A stretch of 64,000 nt of DNA, from contig NZ_MUGS01000007.1 of NCBI RefSeq assembly GCF_002222055.1, forward strand, positions 107,724 through 171,723, in the 5' to 3' direction. This document shows, in pieces, positions 54,505 to 63,291 of the stretch. The notes beneath the pieces are model-generated. The model was not told the DNA's origin, made no database searches, and saw only the letters and a program-made list of their open reading frames with translations. The stretch's first letter is position 1. The number at the start of each line of letters is the position of its first letter. The DNA comes from Flavobacterium araucananum. GTDB lineage: Bacteria; Bacteroidota; Bacteroidia; Flavobacteriales; Flavobacteriaceae. The position numbers and the translations under genes are program-made.

Positions 54505-57192
54505 TTAATTGACGATTATTTTCTTAATCGTTCTTCGGTCGCCATCAATAACGGTAACGATGTACATTCCTGAAGATACATTTGATAATTGTATGTTTTG
54601 ATTAAAAAACTTTGTGTTATCATACGAATTCGAATATATTTTTTTGCCTAATATATCATGTACAAATACCTCAACACGGTTTAAGGAATCGCTTTCGAAT
54701 TGTATGGTAAAACTTCCTTTATTTGGATTTGGATACAAAGCAAAGTCTAATGTTTTGAGATCTGGTGTTCCTAGTGTAAAAGTTTGATTGCAAACATTTA
54801 GTGATGCTGAATTTATGGTTCCAAAATTACCACTTACATTATCGCGAACTCTAAAAGTCCAGGTTCCTTGCGGATCCTCACCGTTGAAAGCAGCCAATAA
54901 ATCGACCGGAAGAACAATCTGGCTGGTTGTTTTGGAACAATCTAAATTAACTCCGGCATCATCAAACTGAAGTATCAGTGTCGATTTTACGCCCAAACAG
55001 CTTTTATCATATAAGTTAACGATTGTTCCTTTTGGGCTAATCATTTGAATTTCGAGATCTGATAGTCTGTCGTGGGTTACATTTACCATAACATTTACAT
55101 CAGAAACGGTTCCTGTAGATGCCGGAACATTTACTGTTCTGGTTGTAAAAGCGGGTCCGTAAGGAATTGCAAAAGAATTTCCAAAACTATACGAATCACA
55201 AGTTGTAGTCGATGTATATCCTACTGCAAATGGTTTACTGTTTATGGCATAAAAAATATTGGCCGCAGGTTGTACCATAACTCTGCAATTTTTTGAGGCT
55301 ACTACACTAATCGGAATCTGTACAACTTCGGTACCATCATTAAGAGTATTTGCTGCTAAAATGATAGGATAGGTTAAACCTCCGTCTGTAGATAATTTAA
55401 TATTGACATTCGAAGATCCTTGCAAAGTGTTGGTATTATTAATATTCCAGGTTACGGTTTGAAACGATCCCTGTATCCAGCCTACATCGTTGGTATTTTG
55501 AGAAGTAATGCTAAAGGGTCCTGCATTCGAAACTACATTTACCACCATAGCATCTGTATTGGTTTGTGCCGTTTCCTGCGCTGCATTGTCCCTGCCGGTT
55601 AAAGTAAAATGCAATGTTCTTGCAATAGACGAAACAGACTCCCATGTTGTTGTCAGTTTATTATCTAATACGCTGCTCAGGCTTGGCATATAACGAACGG
55701 GTGAATTTGCAGGACGTATGGACCTAAACAAAGGTCCGTCCGGTTTTGTTGGATAAGCAATACTATTGGATGTAGAAGTTGTTGTTGCACTATCGTATTG
55801 CTCCCAGGTATAGGTAATGGTGTTTCCCTCAGTATCTGAACCTGTACCGGTCAAAATAAATGGGGTACTGATTGGAATCGTATAATCTGCTCCGGCATTA
55901 ATCACTGGCGGATTATTGGTTATAGCTGTGCTAACGGGACAGGTTTTTGAAGTAAAATTATTTTGAATTTGCCATATACTGGCGTAAGCAAAATAGTCAT
56001 CTGAGTTATCCTGAACATCATAATCTGTAATTCCGGCATAACCCATAACGGTAGAACCACTTCCGGGCTCTACATTTGTTCCGGTTCCTTCTATCGCATA
56101 CGAAAAAGTATGGGTTGCTCCTAATTGATGCCCAATTTCATGCGCTACAAAATCAATATCAAAAGTGTCTCCTTCCGGTTTCCCGTCTGAAGGCGATGTA
56201 TAAGCACTTCCTTTGGCCGGTTGATTGGGTCCCGTAGGACTGTCGCAAATACAACCTATACAACCCGCATTACCTCCTCCGCCAGAACCACCAAACAAAT
56301 GCCCAATGTCATAATTTGCTTCGCCAATTACACTTGTTATATTATTTTGCGCTTCTACATTCCACACCTGATAATCACTGGTTCCGGGATAATTTTTTGT
56401 GCCGTCAGTTGCATTAGAGTACGGATCGGTTGCTGCATTGGTATAAATTACAGCATCTGTATTGGCAATCAAAATTAATCGTACTGCAAGATCTCTGTTA
56501 AAAAGTCCGTTTACCCTTGTCAAAGTAGCATTCATTCCTGCCAGTGCGCCCACTTTTGTACCGCCAAAATAGGCCGCATATTCGCCTGTACAAGACAATG
56601 CCAGTCGCAAAGTTTTGAAAACCTTATTATTGGCTGTTGTTTTTGCTGTTTTTGAGGAGGTGTTTTTATCAAAATCTAATGCTATAGTTTTGCATGATAA
56701 ACTTTTGGCCACATCATCATTTTTAGTAAACAAGACATATTCTGATTTATCCTCCGGATTTTGTTCTATGTATTCTGATGGTTTATCTCCACGAAGTACC
56801 ATTGTCTGAACACCAATTGGCGCTAAGCTAAAATGAATTTTTGCTGTTTTGTCGTCTACACCACTTCCTTCATACGCTCTGATTTCTGGGTATTTTGCCT
56901 GCAATTCGGGATCAAAATTAGAAGATTCCCAAACTGTAAACCGCTCTAAAACTCCATTAGAATTTGGAAACGTAATTACTGTAGCACTACTCTTTGAAAA
57001 TTTGCTTGTAGTTGCTGATAATTTTGACTTTAAAAAATCTGTATTTAGCTTGTAATAAAATCTTTTAGAGTCCGATACATTTGCTCTTTTGCCTACGGAA
57101 ACAGTGTTCACTTTTTGCCACAAATCATCGCTTTGAGCCTGAACTGTTGCACAACAAAAGATAAAAAACAGGAAAAGTAGCTTTTTTTTCAT
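54505..57192 (-). CDS. secreted metalloprotease with P-domain and type IX sorting tail
   Basis: The 895-residue protein has a signal peptide (1-19), a propeptide, and a reprolysin-like catalytic domain with the zinc motif HEIGHQLGATH (near 347-357) and a downstream VMGYAG Met-turn. Beta domains and a proprotein-convertase P-domain follow (about 670-800, DVNVMVNVTHDRLSDLEIQM). The type A sorting signal closes it (LYPNPNKGSFTIQF...GMYIVTV...KKIIVN). It should cross the outer membrane by the type IX system and digest extracellular protein. Confidence 0.92.
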   Translation of the reverse strand: MKKKLLFLFFIFCCATVQAQSDDLWQKVNTVSVGKRANVSDSKRFYYKLNTDFLKSKLSATTSKFSKSSATVITFPNSNGVLERFTVWESSNFDPELQAKYPEIRAYEGSGVDDKTAKIHFSLAPIGVQTMVLRGDKPSEYIEQNPEDKSEYVLFTKNDDVAKSLSCKTIALDFDKNTSSKTAKTTANNKVFKTLRLALSCTGEYAAYFGGTKVGALAGMNATLTRVNGLFNRDLAVRLILIANTDAVIYTNAATDPYSNATDGTKNYPGTSDYQVWNVEAQNNITSVIGEANYDIGHLFGGSGGGGNAGCIGCICDSPTGPNQPAKGSAYTSPSDGKPEGDTFDIDFVAHEIGHQLGATHTFSYAIEGTGTNVEPGSGSTVMGYAGITDYDVQDNSDDYFAYASIWQIQNNFTSKTCPVSTAITNNPPVINAGADYTIPISTPFILTGTGSDTEGNTITYTWEQYDSATTTSTSNSIAYPTKPDGPLFRSIRPANSPVRYMPSLSSVLDNKLTTTWESVSSIARTLHFTLTGRDNAAQETAQTNTDAMVVNVVSNAGPFSITSQNTNDVGWIQGSFQTVTWNINNTNTLQGSSNVNIKLSTDGGLTYPIILAANTLNDGTEVVQIPISVVASKNCRVMVQPAANIFYAINSKPFAVGYTSTTTCDSYSFGNSFAIPYGPAFTTRTVNVPASTGTVSDVNVMVNVTHDRLSDLEIQMISPKGTIVNLYDKSCLGVKSTLILQFDDAGVNLDCSKTTSQIVLPVDLLAAFNGEDPQGTWTFRVRDNVSGNFGTINSASLNVCNQTFTLGTPDLKTLDFALYPNPNKGSFTIQFESDSLNRVEVFVHDILGKKIYSNSYDNTKFFNQNIQLSNVSSGMYIVTVIDGDRRTIKKIIVN

Positions 57193-57358
57193 ACTCGAAT
57201 TGGGTTTGAATAATCAAAATTAAGTGAATTAAATTAAATTCTTACATATATACGACAATTAATGCTTTTTTGCCGACGAGTTGGTTCATTTTCACAAAAA
57301 GAAACAAATTGACCACAAAAAATCAATTGGGCTTAGTATTAAATTTAAAATAGAAGCA

Positions 57359-57366
57359 TAAATTTG
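57359..57366 (+). promoter_or_regulatory. ribF -7 element
   Basis: TAAATTTG fits the -7 consensus and ends 21 bp before the chosen ribF start. It covers the more upstream TTG codon at 57364, which argues against translation from there. Confidence 0.45.
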
Positions 57367-57387
57367 CACCATCCTAAATTATTTGTT

Positions 57388-58317
57388 TTGAAGCTCTTTC
57401 ATTCTATAAACGATTTTCAGTCAACCAAGAAAACAATTTTAACTCTTGGTACCTTTGACGGCGTACATATTGGTCACAAAAAAATTCTTGAACGAATAAC
57501 TCAAAATACAGAAAACGGAAAATATGAAAGTTTAGTACTTACTTTTTTTCCACATCCAAGAATGGTTTTACAAGAAAAGTCAGAAATAAAACTTTTGAAT
57601 ACTATTTCTGAAAAAACAAAACTACTGGAAGCAACAGGAATTGAGAATCTTGTTATTCATCCGTTCAACGAAAGTTTCTCCAGATTAACTGCCGAAGAGT
57701 TTGTGCATTCTATCCTGGTAGATCAGTTTCATATTCAAAAAATAATTATTGGTCACGATCACCGATTTGGAAGAAACAGAACGGCTAATATCGATGATCT
57801 GATTTCTTTTGGTGCTGAATATGGTTTTGAAGTTGAACAAATTTCGGCTCAGGAAATTCAGGATGTATCTGTAAGCTCAACCAAAATTAGAAAAGCCCTA
57901 AATGAAGGAAATATGACCCTGGCCAATGAATATTTGGGTTACGCTTATTTTTTATCGGGCGAAGTTGTAAAAGGCAAACAATTAGGACGAACAATTGGCT
58001 TCCCGACCGCCAACATTAAAATTGAAGAAGACTACAAGCTCATTCCAAAAATTGGTGTTTATGTGGTAAAAGTTTTAATAGGCAAAGAAGAAGTTTTTGG
58101 CATGATGAATATTGGTTTTAATCCTACTGTGAATGGGCAAAGCCAAACAATCGAGGTCAATTTATTTGATTTTGATGCTGATATTTACGGTCAGAAAATG
58201 GAGGTTTCGCTATTGCAATATCTTCGCGAAGAGCAAAAATTTGGCTCGGTTGATTTATTAAAAGAGCAATTGCATCAGGATAAAACAAATGCTTTGGCTT
58301 TTTTAAAACAACTTTAA
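57388..58317 (+). CDS. ribF: bifunctional riboflavin kinase / FMN adenylyltransferase
   Basis: No ATG fits the N-terminus. The TTG at 57388 is chosen (MKLFHSINDF) because it gives the common RibF start and lies downstream of the -7 box. The 309-residue protein has the adenylyltransferase domain with TLGTFDGVHIGHKK, FFPHPRMVL, IIGHDHRFGRNR and SSTKIRKAL. The flavokinase domain has GKQLGRTIGFPTANI and EVNLFDFDADIYGQ. It makes FMN and FAD in the cytoplasm. Confidence 0.93.
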   Translation: MKLFHSINDFQSTKKTILTLGTFDGVHIGHKKILERITQNTENGKYESLVLTFFPHPRMVLQEKSEIKLLNTISEKTKLLEATGIENLVIHPFNESFSRLTAEEFVHSILVDQFHIQKIIIGHDHRFGRNRTANIDDLISFGAEYGFEVEQISAQEIQDVSVSSTKIRKALNEGNMTLANEYLGYAYFLSGEVVKGKQLGRTIGFPTANIKIEEDYKLIPKIGVYVVKVLIGKEEVFGMMNIGFNPTVNGQSQTIEVNLFDFDADIYGQKMEVSLLQYLREEQKFGSVDLLKEQLHQDKTNALAFLKQL

Positions 58318-58351
58318 AGAATGTCTAGTCCCTATGGGCTATGTCATTAAA

Positions 58352-58483
58352 TTAAGAGATTTTAGACAAAGCGGTTGAGCCCATTTTTTCGTTTCCTAAA
58401 ACAGGACGAGCTTGTGCGGTCATATTGTTATAGAAAGAAGCGAAAAGAAAAATTAAAAATACTTTTGTCAAGTTTTCATTCAT
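58352..58483 (-). pseudogene. fossil of a GH95 gene 5' end
   Basis: On the minus strand the 43-codon frame begins MNENLTKVFLIFLF and continues ASFYNNMTAQ, then VLGNEKMGST and a stop. The intact GH95 protein at 15305 reads MNQNLIKTAAIFLFTSF, NMTAQ, and later VLGNGKMGAT. The segment between the signal peptide and LVLGN is deleted, and nothing remains beyond. DNA upstream of both starts also matches (family C palindromes). It is a decayed duplicate, not a gene. Confidence 0.8.
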
Positions 58484-58964
58484 TTTGTAACGCTTACTAT
58501 ATGGCGTTCCTATGGAACTTTATGTTGATTTTCATTTCCAATCAACGGATTAAAATCCGTTGCTACAAGATAGTTCATTACTACGGAATTTTTTGAGAGC
58601 ATTCGGCTAGGATTATTTTGTAGGGACGGATTTTAATCTGTTGAAAATGATCCAAACATCCAAATATCTCGTTTTAAGGTTTCGCGTGAGGATTGCTATA
58701 GAAAGAAGCGAAAAGAAAAATTAAAAATATTTTTGTGAAGTTTTTATTCATTTTGTAACGCTTACTATATGGCGTTCCTATGGAACTTTATCTTGATTTT
58801 CTTTTTCAATCAACGGATTAAAATCCGTTGCTACAAGATAGTTCATTACTACGGAATTTTTTGAGAGCATTCGGCTCGGATTATTTTGTAGGGACGGATT
58901 TTAATCCGTTCAAAATGATCCAAATATCCAAACATCCAAAATATCTCGTTTAACGGTTTCGCGT
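58429..58964. repeat. 268-bp tandem duplication carrying signal-peptide fossil and palindromes
   Basis: Two copies, about 58429-58696 and 58697-58964, each hold a remnant signal-peptide start (ATG complements at 58481-58483 and 58749-58751) and the family C chain GTTCCTATGGAAC, CAACGGATTAAAATCCGTTG and GGATTTTAATCC. Copy 2 runs into GCGTGAGGGATAG at 58961. The copies differ by few bases. Confidence 0.88.
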
Positions 58965-58980
58965 GAGGGATAGAAGCAAA

Positions 58981-59143
58981 TGTCATTAAGTTAAGAAAAA
59001 AACAGATAAAATGATTGCTGATTTTTGAGTAACGATCTTTGATTTCAGATCTTTAGAGCCCAGAAAAATAGGTGATATTAGTATTTAACAACACCAATCA
59101 GAAATCGTTAATCTTCAATCTAAAATCTCTTAACTTAATGACA
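58981..59143. repeat. TGTCATTAAGTTAAG terminal-inverted-repeat element
   Basis: The 163-bp element starts TGTCATTAAGTTAAG and ends CTTAACTTAATGACA, a perfect 15-bp inverted repeat. Looser pairing continues inward (AACGATCTTTGATTTC facing GAAATCGTTAATC). A one-sided fragment, TGTCATTAAATTAAG, lies at 58342 just past the GH95 fossil. From here to 59305 I see only a TAAATTTG -7 box (59243-59250). Confidence 0.75.
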
Positions 59144-59305
59144 TTGCCCGTAGAGATTACTCTTTTTAGATTGAATACGTTTTTTAAAATAATGCTCCCA
59201 ATAGTTTTTAACATTTTTAAATCATCGTAGTTGTTTTTTTAGTAAATTTGATATAGAACTCTGTTTATCAAATATTTACTATTAACTTCTTTAAAAATAA
59301 CCACT

Positions 59306-59743
59306 ATGAAATTACCTAAAGAAATTACCAACGGTTTTTTGATATTCCTCGGGATAGGAATTTATTTTTTATTGATGAACGTTTTAGGTTTAGCTCATTT
59401 ATTCTATTTGCGTACTCTGAATGTATTTTTTATATTTTATGGGGTAAATAAAACAATGAAAATGAACCTGCACGAAGGAGAAACCAATTTTGTATCCAAT
59501 GCCGTTTCGGCTATGGCAACTTCTGTGGTTGGTGTAGCGCTGAGCGTTTTTGGATTATTGGTGTATAGTTATGCAAGAGGTGGTGATGCTTATGTAAAAA
59601 CATTATCCGAAACTTTTATGTTTGGAGGAAATCCTTCGGTACCTACTTATTGCATTTGCTTGTTATTTGAAGGAGTTGCCTCCTCTGTCATTGTTACTTT
59701 AATGATGATGTTATACTGGAACAACAAATATGTCGCCGATTAA
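59306..59743 (+). CDS. integral membrane protein, unknown function
   Basis: The 145-residue protein has four predicted membrane helices (about 8-28, 32-46, 66-90 and 112-136) and short loops, with a small soluble stretch around KMNLHEGETNF. No catalytic motif or known family is recognised. A TAAATTTG -7 box at 59243-59250 and a terminator at 59769 frame it as a single-gene unit. Confidence 0.75.
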   Translation: MKLPKEITNGFLIFLGIGIYFLLMNVLGLAHLFYLRTLNVFFIFYGVNKTMKMNLHEGETNFVSNAVSAMATSVVGVALSVFGLLVYSYARGGDAYVKTLSETFMFGGNPSVPTYCICLLFEGVASSVIVTLMMMLYWNNKYVAD

Positions 59744-59768
59744 TTTCTAAAATAGACCAAAACCTTTT

Positions 59769-59822
59769 AAAACTCTAAAATCATACGAAACACAATTCTA
59801 TGCTTTTAGAGTTTTCTTTTTT
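59769..59822 (+). terminator. terminator after the membrane-protein gene
   Basis: AAAACTCTAAAA pairs perfectly with TTTTAGAGTTTT, followed by a T run. Confidence 0.8.
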
Positions 59823-59862
59823 TAGAAAAATTCGATACACATTCATTTAGATAATTCAACAT

Positions 59863-59892
59863 TTGGTGATTAGAACTATTTAACTACTTTTG
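59863..59892 (+). promoter_or_regulatory. bioB promoter
   Basis: TTG (59863-59865), a 19-bp spacer and TACTTTTG (59885-59892) match the Bacteroidota consensus exactly, 22 bp before the bioB start. Confidence 0.7.
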
Positions 59893-59914
59893 AAGCATCA
59901 AAAACAATGTATCA

Positions 59915-61003
59915 ATGAGCATTACAAAACACAATTGGACCAAAGACGAAATAATCGCCATATACAATAAACCTATGATGGACTTGCTGTATGAAGCAGC
60001 AACAATACATAGACAAAAGCACGATCCTAACGTAGTTCAGGTATCTACTTTACTTTCTATAAAAACGGGAGGTTGCCCTGAAGATTGTGGGTATTGTCCG
60101 CAAGCTGCACGTTATAACACAGGAGTCGAAGGAAATGATTTAATGAGTGTAAGTCAGGTAAAAGCACAGGCTTTGCGTGCAAAATCCAGCGGATCATCGC
60201 GCGTTTGTATGGGTGCTGCCTGGAGAAATGTAAAAGATGGTGAAGAATTTGATCAGGTTTTAGAAATGGTTCGTACTATTAATAAACTTGACATGGAGGT
60301 ATGCTGTACGTTGGGTATGATTACAGAAAATCAGGCACAACGTTTGGCAGAAGCTGGTTTATATGCTTACAATCATAACTTAGACACTTCTGAGGAGTAT
60401 TATAAAGATGTAATTTCTACTCGTGGTTTCGAAGATCGTTTACAGACTATCGAAAATGTTCGCAAAACCAATGTTACGGTTTGTAGCGGAGGAATTATAG
60501 GAATGGGTGAAAGCATCGAAGACAGAGCAGGAATGCTTGTAGCACTTTCGACATTAAACCCTCAGCCGGAATCAGTGCCTATTAATGCTTTGGTAGCTGT
60601 TGAAGGAACTCCGATGGAAGAAGAAAAACCGGTAGAAATTTGGGAAATGATCCGTATGGTTGCTACTACCAGAATCATAATGCCGGATACTCAGGTACGT
60701 CTATCTGCCGGAAGAACAAATATGAGCCGCGAAGGGCAGGCAATGTGCTTTTTTGCCGGTGCAAATTCTATTTTTGCAGGAGACAAATTGCTTACAACGC
60801 CAAACCCTGATGTACAGGAAGACATGAAAATGTTTGACTTATTAGGATTAATTCCGCAAAAACCATTTGTTAAAGTTTCGCAACCTCAAACGGTAGAAGC
60901 TGCAGATTCGCAGTTTGCTCCTCTAGGCGAAAAACCCAAGTGGTCAAGACCCGGACATACTATTGAGAGAAACCTTGAAGCTTCGATCAAATCAAAAAAT
61001 TAA
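59915..61003 (+). CDS. bioB: biotin synthase
   Basis: The 362-residue radical SAM enzyme has the cluster motif CPEDCGYC (C54, C58, C61), then GAAWRN, the second-cluster cysteines in VCCTLGMI and VCSGGIIGMGES, YNHNLDTS, and RLSAGRTNMSREGQAMCFFAGANSIF. It inserts sulfur into dethiobiotin. No other bio gene adjoins it. Own promoter and terminator make it monocistronic. Confidence 0.96.
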   Translation: MSITKHNWTKDEIIAIYNKPMMDLLYEAATIHRQKHDPNVVQVSTLLSIKTGGCPEDCGYCPQAARYNTGVEGNDLMSVSQVKAQALRAKSSGSSRVCMGAAWRNVKDGEEFDQVLEMVRTINKLDMEVCCTLGMITENQAQRLAEAGLYAYNHNLDTSEEYYKDVISTRGFEDRLQTIENVRKTNVTVCSGGIIGMGESIEDRAGMLVALSTLNPQPESVPINALVAVEGTPMEEEKPVEIWEMIRMVATTRIIMPDTQVRLSAGRTNMSREGQAMCFFAGANSIFAGDKLLTTPNPDVQEDMKMFDLLGLIPQKPFVKVSQPQTVEAADSQFAPLGEKPKWSRPGHTIERNLEASIKSKN

Positions 61004-61163
61004 TGAAATAAAGTGATTTTTGATTTAAAATGTCAACGGTTTTATCACAAATCTAAAACACGCATCAAAATTGGCATAAAACTTTTTGAAAGACGATCTT
61101 TTAAGGAATGTTTTCGAATAAAAACTAAAATCCGAAAGTAAACATTCAATACTTAAAAACAAT

Positions 61164-61192
61164 AAAAACCCTCGCAACTCGCGAGGGTTTTC
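61164..61192. terminator. terminator between bioB and the small membrane-protein gene
   Basis: AAAACCCTCGC pairs perfectly with GCGAGGGTTTT around a short AACTC loop. It can serve both converging genes. Confidence 0.85.
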
Positions 61193-61202
61193 ACTTTGTA
61201 GA

Positions 61203-61346
61203 TTATATAAAACTAATTATCACAAGAGTTATTAAAACCCACAATACGACACTATTTTTGTTTTTTTGTTTGAGTATTTTTTTTCGTTGTACATCTTGCT
61301 CAACTAATCTTTCGATGACGCTAAAATTAATAGGATATGCTTTCAT
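61203..61346 (-). CDS. small single-pass membrane protein
   Basis: The start at 61346 (MKAYPINFSVIERL) is preferred; a longer frame begins at 61388 with less typical codons. The 47-residue protein has a charged helix (RLVEQDVQRKKILKQKNK) and a C-terminal membrane segment (VVLWVLITLVIISFI). It converges on bioB behind a terminator. Function unknown; small size lowers certainty. Confidence 0.5.
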   Translation of the reverse strand: MKAYPINFSVIERLVEQDVQRKKILKQKNKNSVVLWVLITLVIISFI

Positions 61347-61559
61347 GCTTGTATTTTTTTCAAACTTATTAAGTTTAACAGAATACAATGTTTGCTTAAA
61401 GCCATTGTTATACTAAAATAAGACAATTTTGACACCAGAGTTATATTACATAACGAGTCATTATGTACAATATCTCGTTTCTTCAACACCTTTTCATTTG
61501 CCATCGCAATACGAACCTTTTTTTATTTGTTCAATCCGCGGCGGGTATGCTTGTTTTGC

Positions 61560-61620
61560 CTGCATAAATGCCAGGGATTTTTTTATTTTTAATTCAACTT
61601 TAAGGTTGGCATTTATGCAG
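61560..61620. repeat. CTGCATAAATGCC inverted repeat in a 358-bp gap
   Basis: A perfect 13-bp inverted repeat (61560-61572, 61608-61620) encloses an AT-rich loop. A second hairpin, GCCTCATTGTGAGGC, follows at 61660-61674. The gap from 61347 to 61704 holds no gene I would defend; the open frame across it is antisense to a lipoprotein and looks spurious. Confidence 0.5.
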
Positions 61621-61704
61621 AAAAAAAAGCTCGATAACTCAAGCTTTATAAACGCAAAAAGCCTCATTGTGAGGCGAGGTTTTATGTTTTGGGTTCTTTG
61701 TGGA

Positions 61705-62175
61705 TTATTGTTGCTCTTCATGACATTTCATCCTTGGTTCAAAAATTATTGGAGGATTATCGGGACCATATTCTGGCATTTTACCTAATATATTATAGAA
61801 ATCAATTTTTTCTAATCTAATAATAGCTTTATTATTATCCCCAAATAAAAGTACTGGAATACCTTCATAATTAAAATACCCAATCAATTTGTTAAATCCA
61901 TCAGGTCTATTCCCTTTAAAAATATTATAATCAGTTTTTGAAATACATACTTCATTTTTAGCATGTGTCTTGTTACTAATTAGTATCAAAATTGTAAAAT
62001 CATATTTACTGTAGTTTATAGTATCATTCAAAACTTCATGAAGAGATTTCTCTAAATTAGAATTTGTAATTTTATGTGTGCTTTGTAATTTTAACAACTC
62101 ATTATAAGAAACATCCTTATCATAAGATTGACAACTACCTGCTAATATTATAATTAGCAATATAAGAACCTTCAT
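61705..62175 (-). CDS. hypothetical lipoprotein
   Basis: The start at 62175 (MKVLILLIIILAGSC) gives a compact signal with lipobox Cys-15; an upstream ATG at 62187 is possible. The mature 140 residues have mixed alpha/beta character (YDFTILILISNKTHAK, YFNYEGIPVLLFGDNNKAIIRL) and no recognised family. It lies after the toxin fossil on the same strand. Such lipoproteins occur in polymorphic-toxin loci, sometimes as periplasmic immunity, but nothing in the sequence proves that. Confidence 0.65.
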   Translation of the reverse strand: MKVLILLIIILAGSCQSYDKDVSYNELLKLQSTHKITNSNLEKSLHEVLNDTINYSKYDFTILILISNKTHAKNEVCISKTDYNIFKGNRPDGFNKLIGYFNYEGIPVLLFGDNNKAIIRLEKIDFYNILGKMPEYGPDNPPIIFEPRMKCHEEQQ

Positions 62176-62199
62176 TATTTTTACCATTTTTTGAATTTA

Positions 62200-62473
62200 T
62201 TAAATATTAAAATTTTGCAGTTTGCCCATATTAAAAATATATGTTGAAACACGACCAGGATACTCCTTATTAAGCCAAGTTTTCATCTTAATGTCATTTC
62301 CTTTCCAAGGATTATCTTTTCCATCTAAACCTGAAGGTGTTAACGAATAACCATTTGGATGACTATGTTAATGTATATCTTGTCTTACTATCGTATCCTA
62401 AAAAGTCTGGCAGTAATGTAATTCCTCCATATTCTACACCAGTTTTAAAACTAATTGATAGATGTATTTCTTT
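62200..62473 (-). pseudogene. frameshifted fossil of a JAB/MPN-type toxin C-terminal domain
   Basis: Directly after the stop of the upstream gene the minus strand reads, in the same frame, HLSISFKTGVEYGGITLLPD, then FLGYDSKTRYTLT and a stop. One frame over it resumes at HSHPNGYSLTPSGLD, GKDNPWKGNDIKMKTW and YPGRVSTYIFN, ending at 62200. HSHP with a downstream SGLD is the JAMM metal pattern found in JAB-like toxin tails of Rhs-type proteins. The shift is near 62366. No Rhs core is in view. Confidence 0.65.
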
Positions 62474-63187
62474 TTAGATGTTACTTTCTTTAATTTTGAA
62501 ATAACATTTTTCACAAACAATTTTAAATTTGCCTTCTTCCCTACATTTTCCTGATAAACTATCTTCTTCATCTCTTACTTTTTCACAGTCGTTACACCAA
62601 GCTACAAAATCATCATCTTCATACTCAAATTCCATGTCTTCATACGTTTCAAAAGATTCTTCAAATCCATTTTTACTTCCTTCTTTTAGATGCTGACAGA
62701 TAAATGCCCATCTTCTTCTGTTATGATTTTCACAATCAACATATTTAGTCTTTTCCCTTTCTGCTATATCATTATCAATTACTTCGGTTAGTACAAGGTG
62801 AATTTTTAAATGATCAATAACAGGTCTATATACACCAATGCCTCCAATTAAATTACAGCAAATAGACGATAATTCCCATCCTATTTCTTCGTACGAAGTA
62901 AATTCTCCATTAATTAAATTCTCATACTCATTTGCAATTCCAAAACCTTTAATTTTTTCAATATCAACGACTACATTTTTTGATGTGCTTTCATTGTCCC
63001 AAGACCATTTCCAAGTTTTTAATTCTGTTGAAAAAGTTCCAACTTCATAATATCTAAAATTAATAATTTTATCAGCTTTAGAAAGAGTTATAATACCACT
63101 TGGCTGGTCATAATCCCATCTCGTATAAGAATTAATATCATAAGACATATTTAAATTATCTTGCAATTTTTCTAATTCGCAAAACAA
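62474..63187 (-). CDS. immunity-like protein with C-terminal zinc ribbon
   Basis: The 237-residue protein has an N-terminal domain with FRYYEVGTFS and TWKWSWDN, a pattern I associate with DUF6882-type proteins seen in toxin-immunity loci. The C-terminal end is very acidic (YEDMEFEYEDDD) and carries two cysteine pairs, CNDC and CEKC, as a probable zinc ribbon. There is no signal peptide. It abuts the toxin fossil, as immunity genes commonly do. The family name is a recollection, not a search result. MSYDIN (14 codons in) is an alternative start. Confidence 0.65.
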   Translation of the reverse strand: MFCELEKLQDNLNMSYDINSYTRWDYDQPSGIITLSKADKIINFRYYEVGTFSTELKTWKWSWDNESTSKNVVVDIEKIKGFGIANEYENLINGEFTSYEEIGWELSSICCNLIGGIGVYRPVIDHLKIHLVLTEVIDNDIAEREKTKYVDCENHNRRRWAFICQHLKEGSKNGFEESFETYEDMEFEYEDDDFVAWCNDCEKVRDEEDSLSGKCREEGKFKIVCEKCYFKIKESNI

Positions 63188-63291
63188 TTTGTTAAAAAAT
63201 CTGTGTAGTCCATAATATAAGTTTTGTGTAGCTTTGTTCTTAAGTCTGCCGTAAAGTAAGACTACAGACGTGCCTAAGTCATCAATTTTAT

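Noticed and set aside
58375..58596. 73-codon plus-strand frame
   Set aside because: It is the antisense of the GH95 fossil and the palindromes, not a gene.
61429..61788. 119-codon plus-strand open frame
   Set aside because: It runs through two hairpins and overlaps the end of the lipoprotein gene on the other strand. The protein has no coherent domain, so it is probably noncoding.
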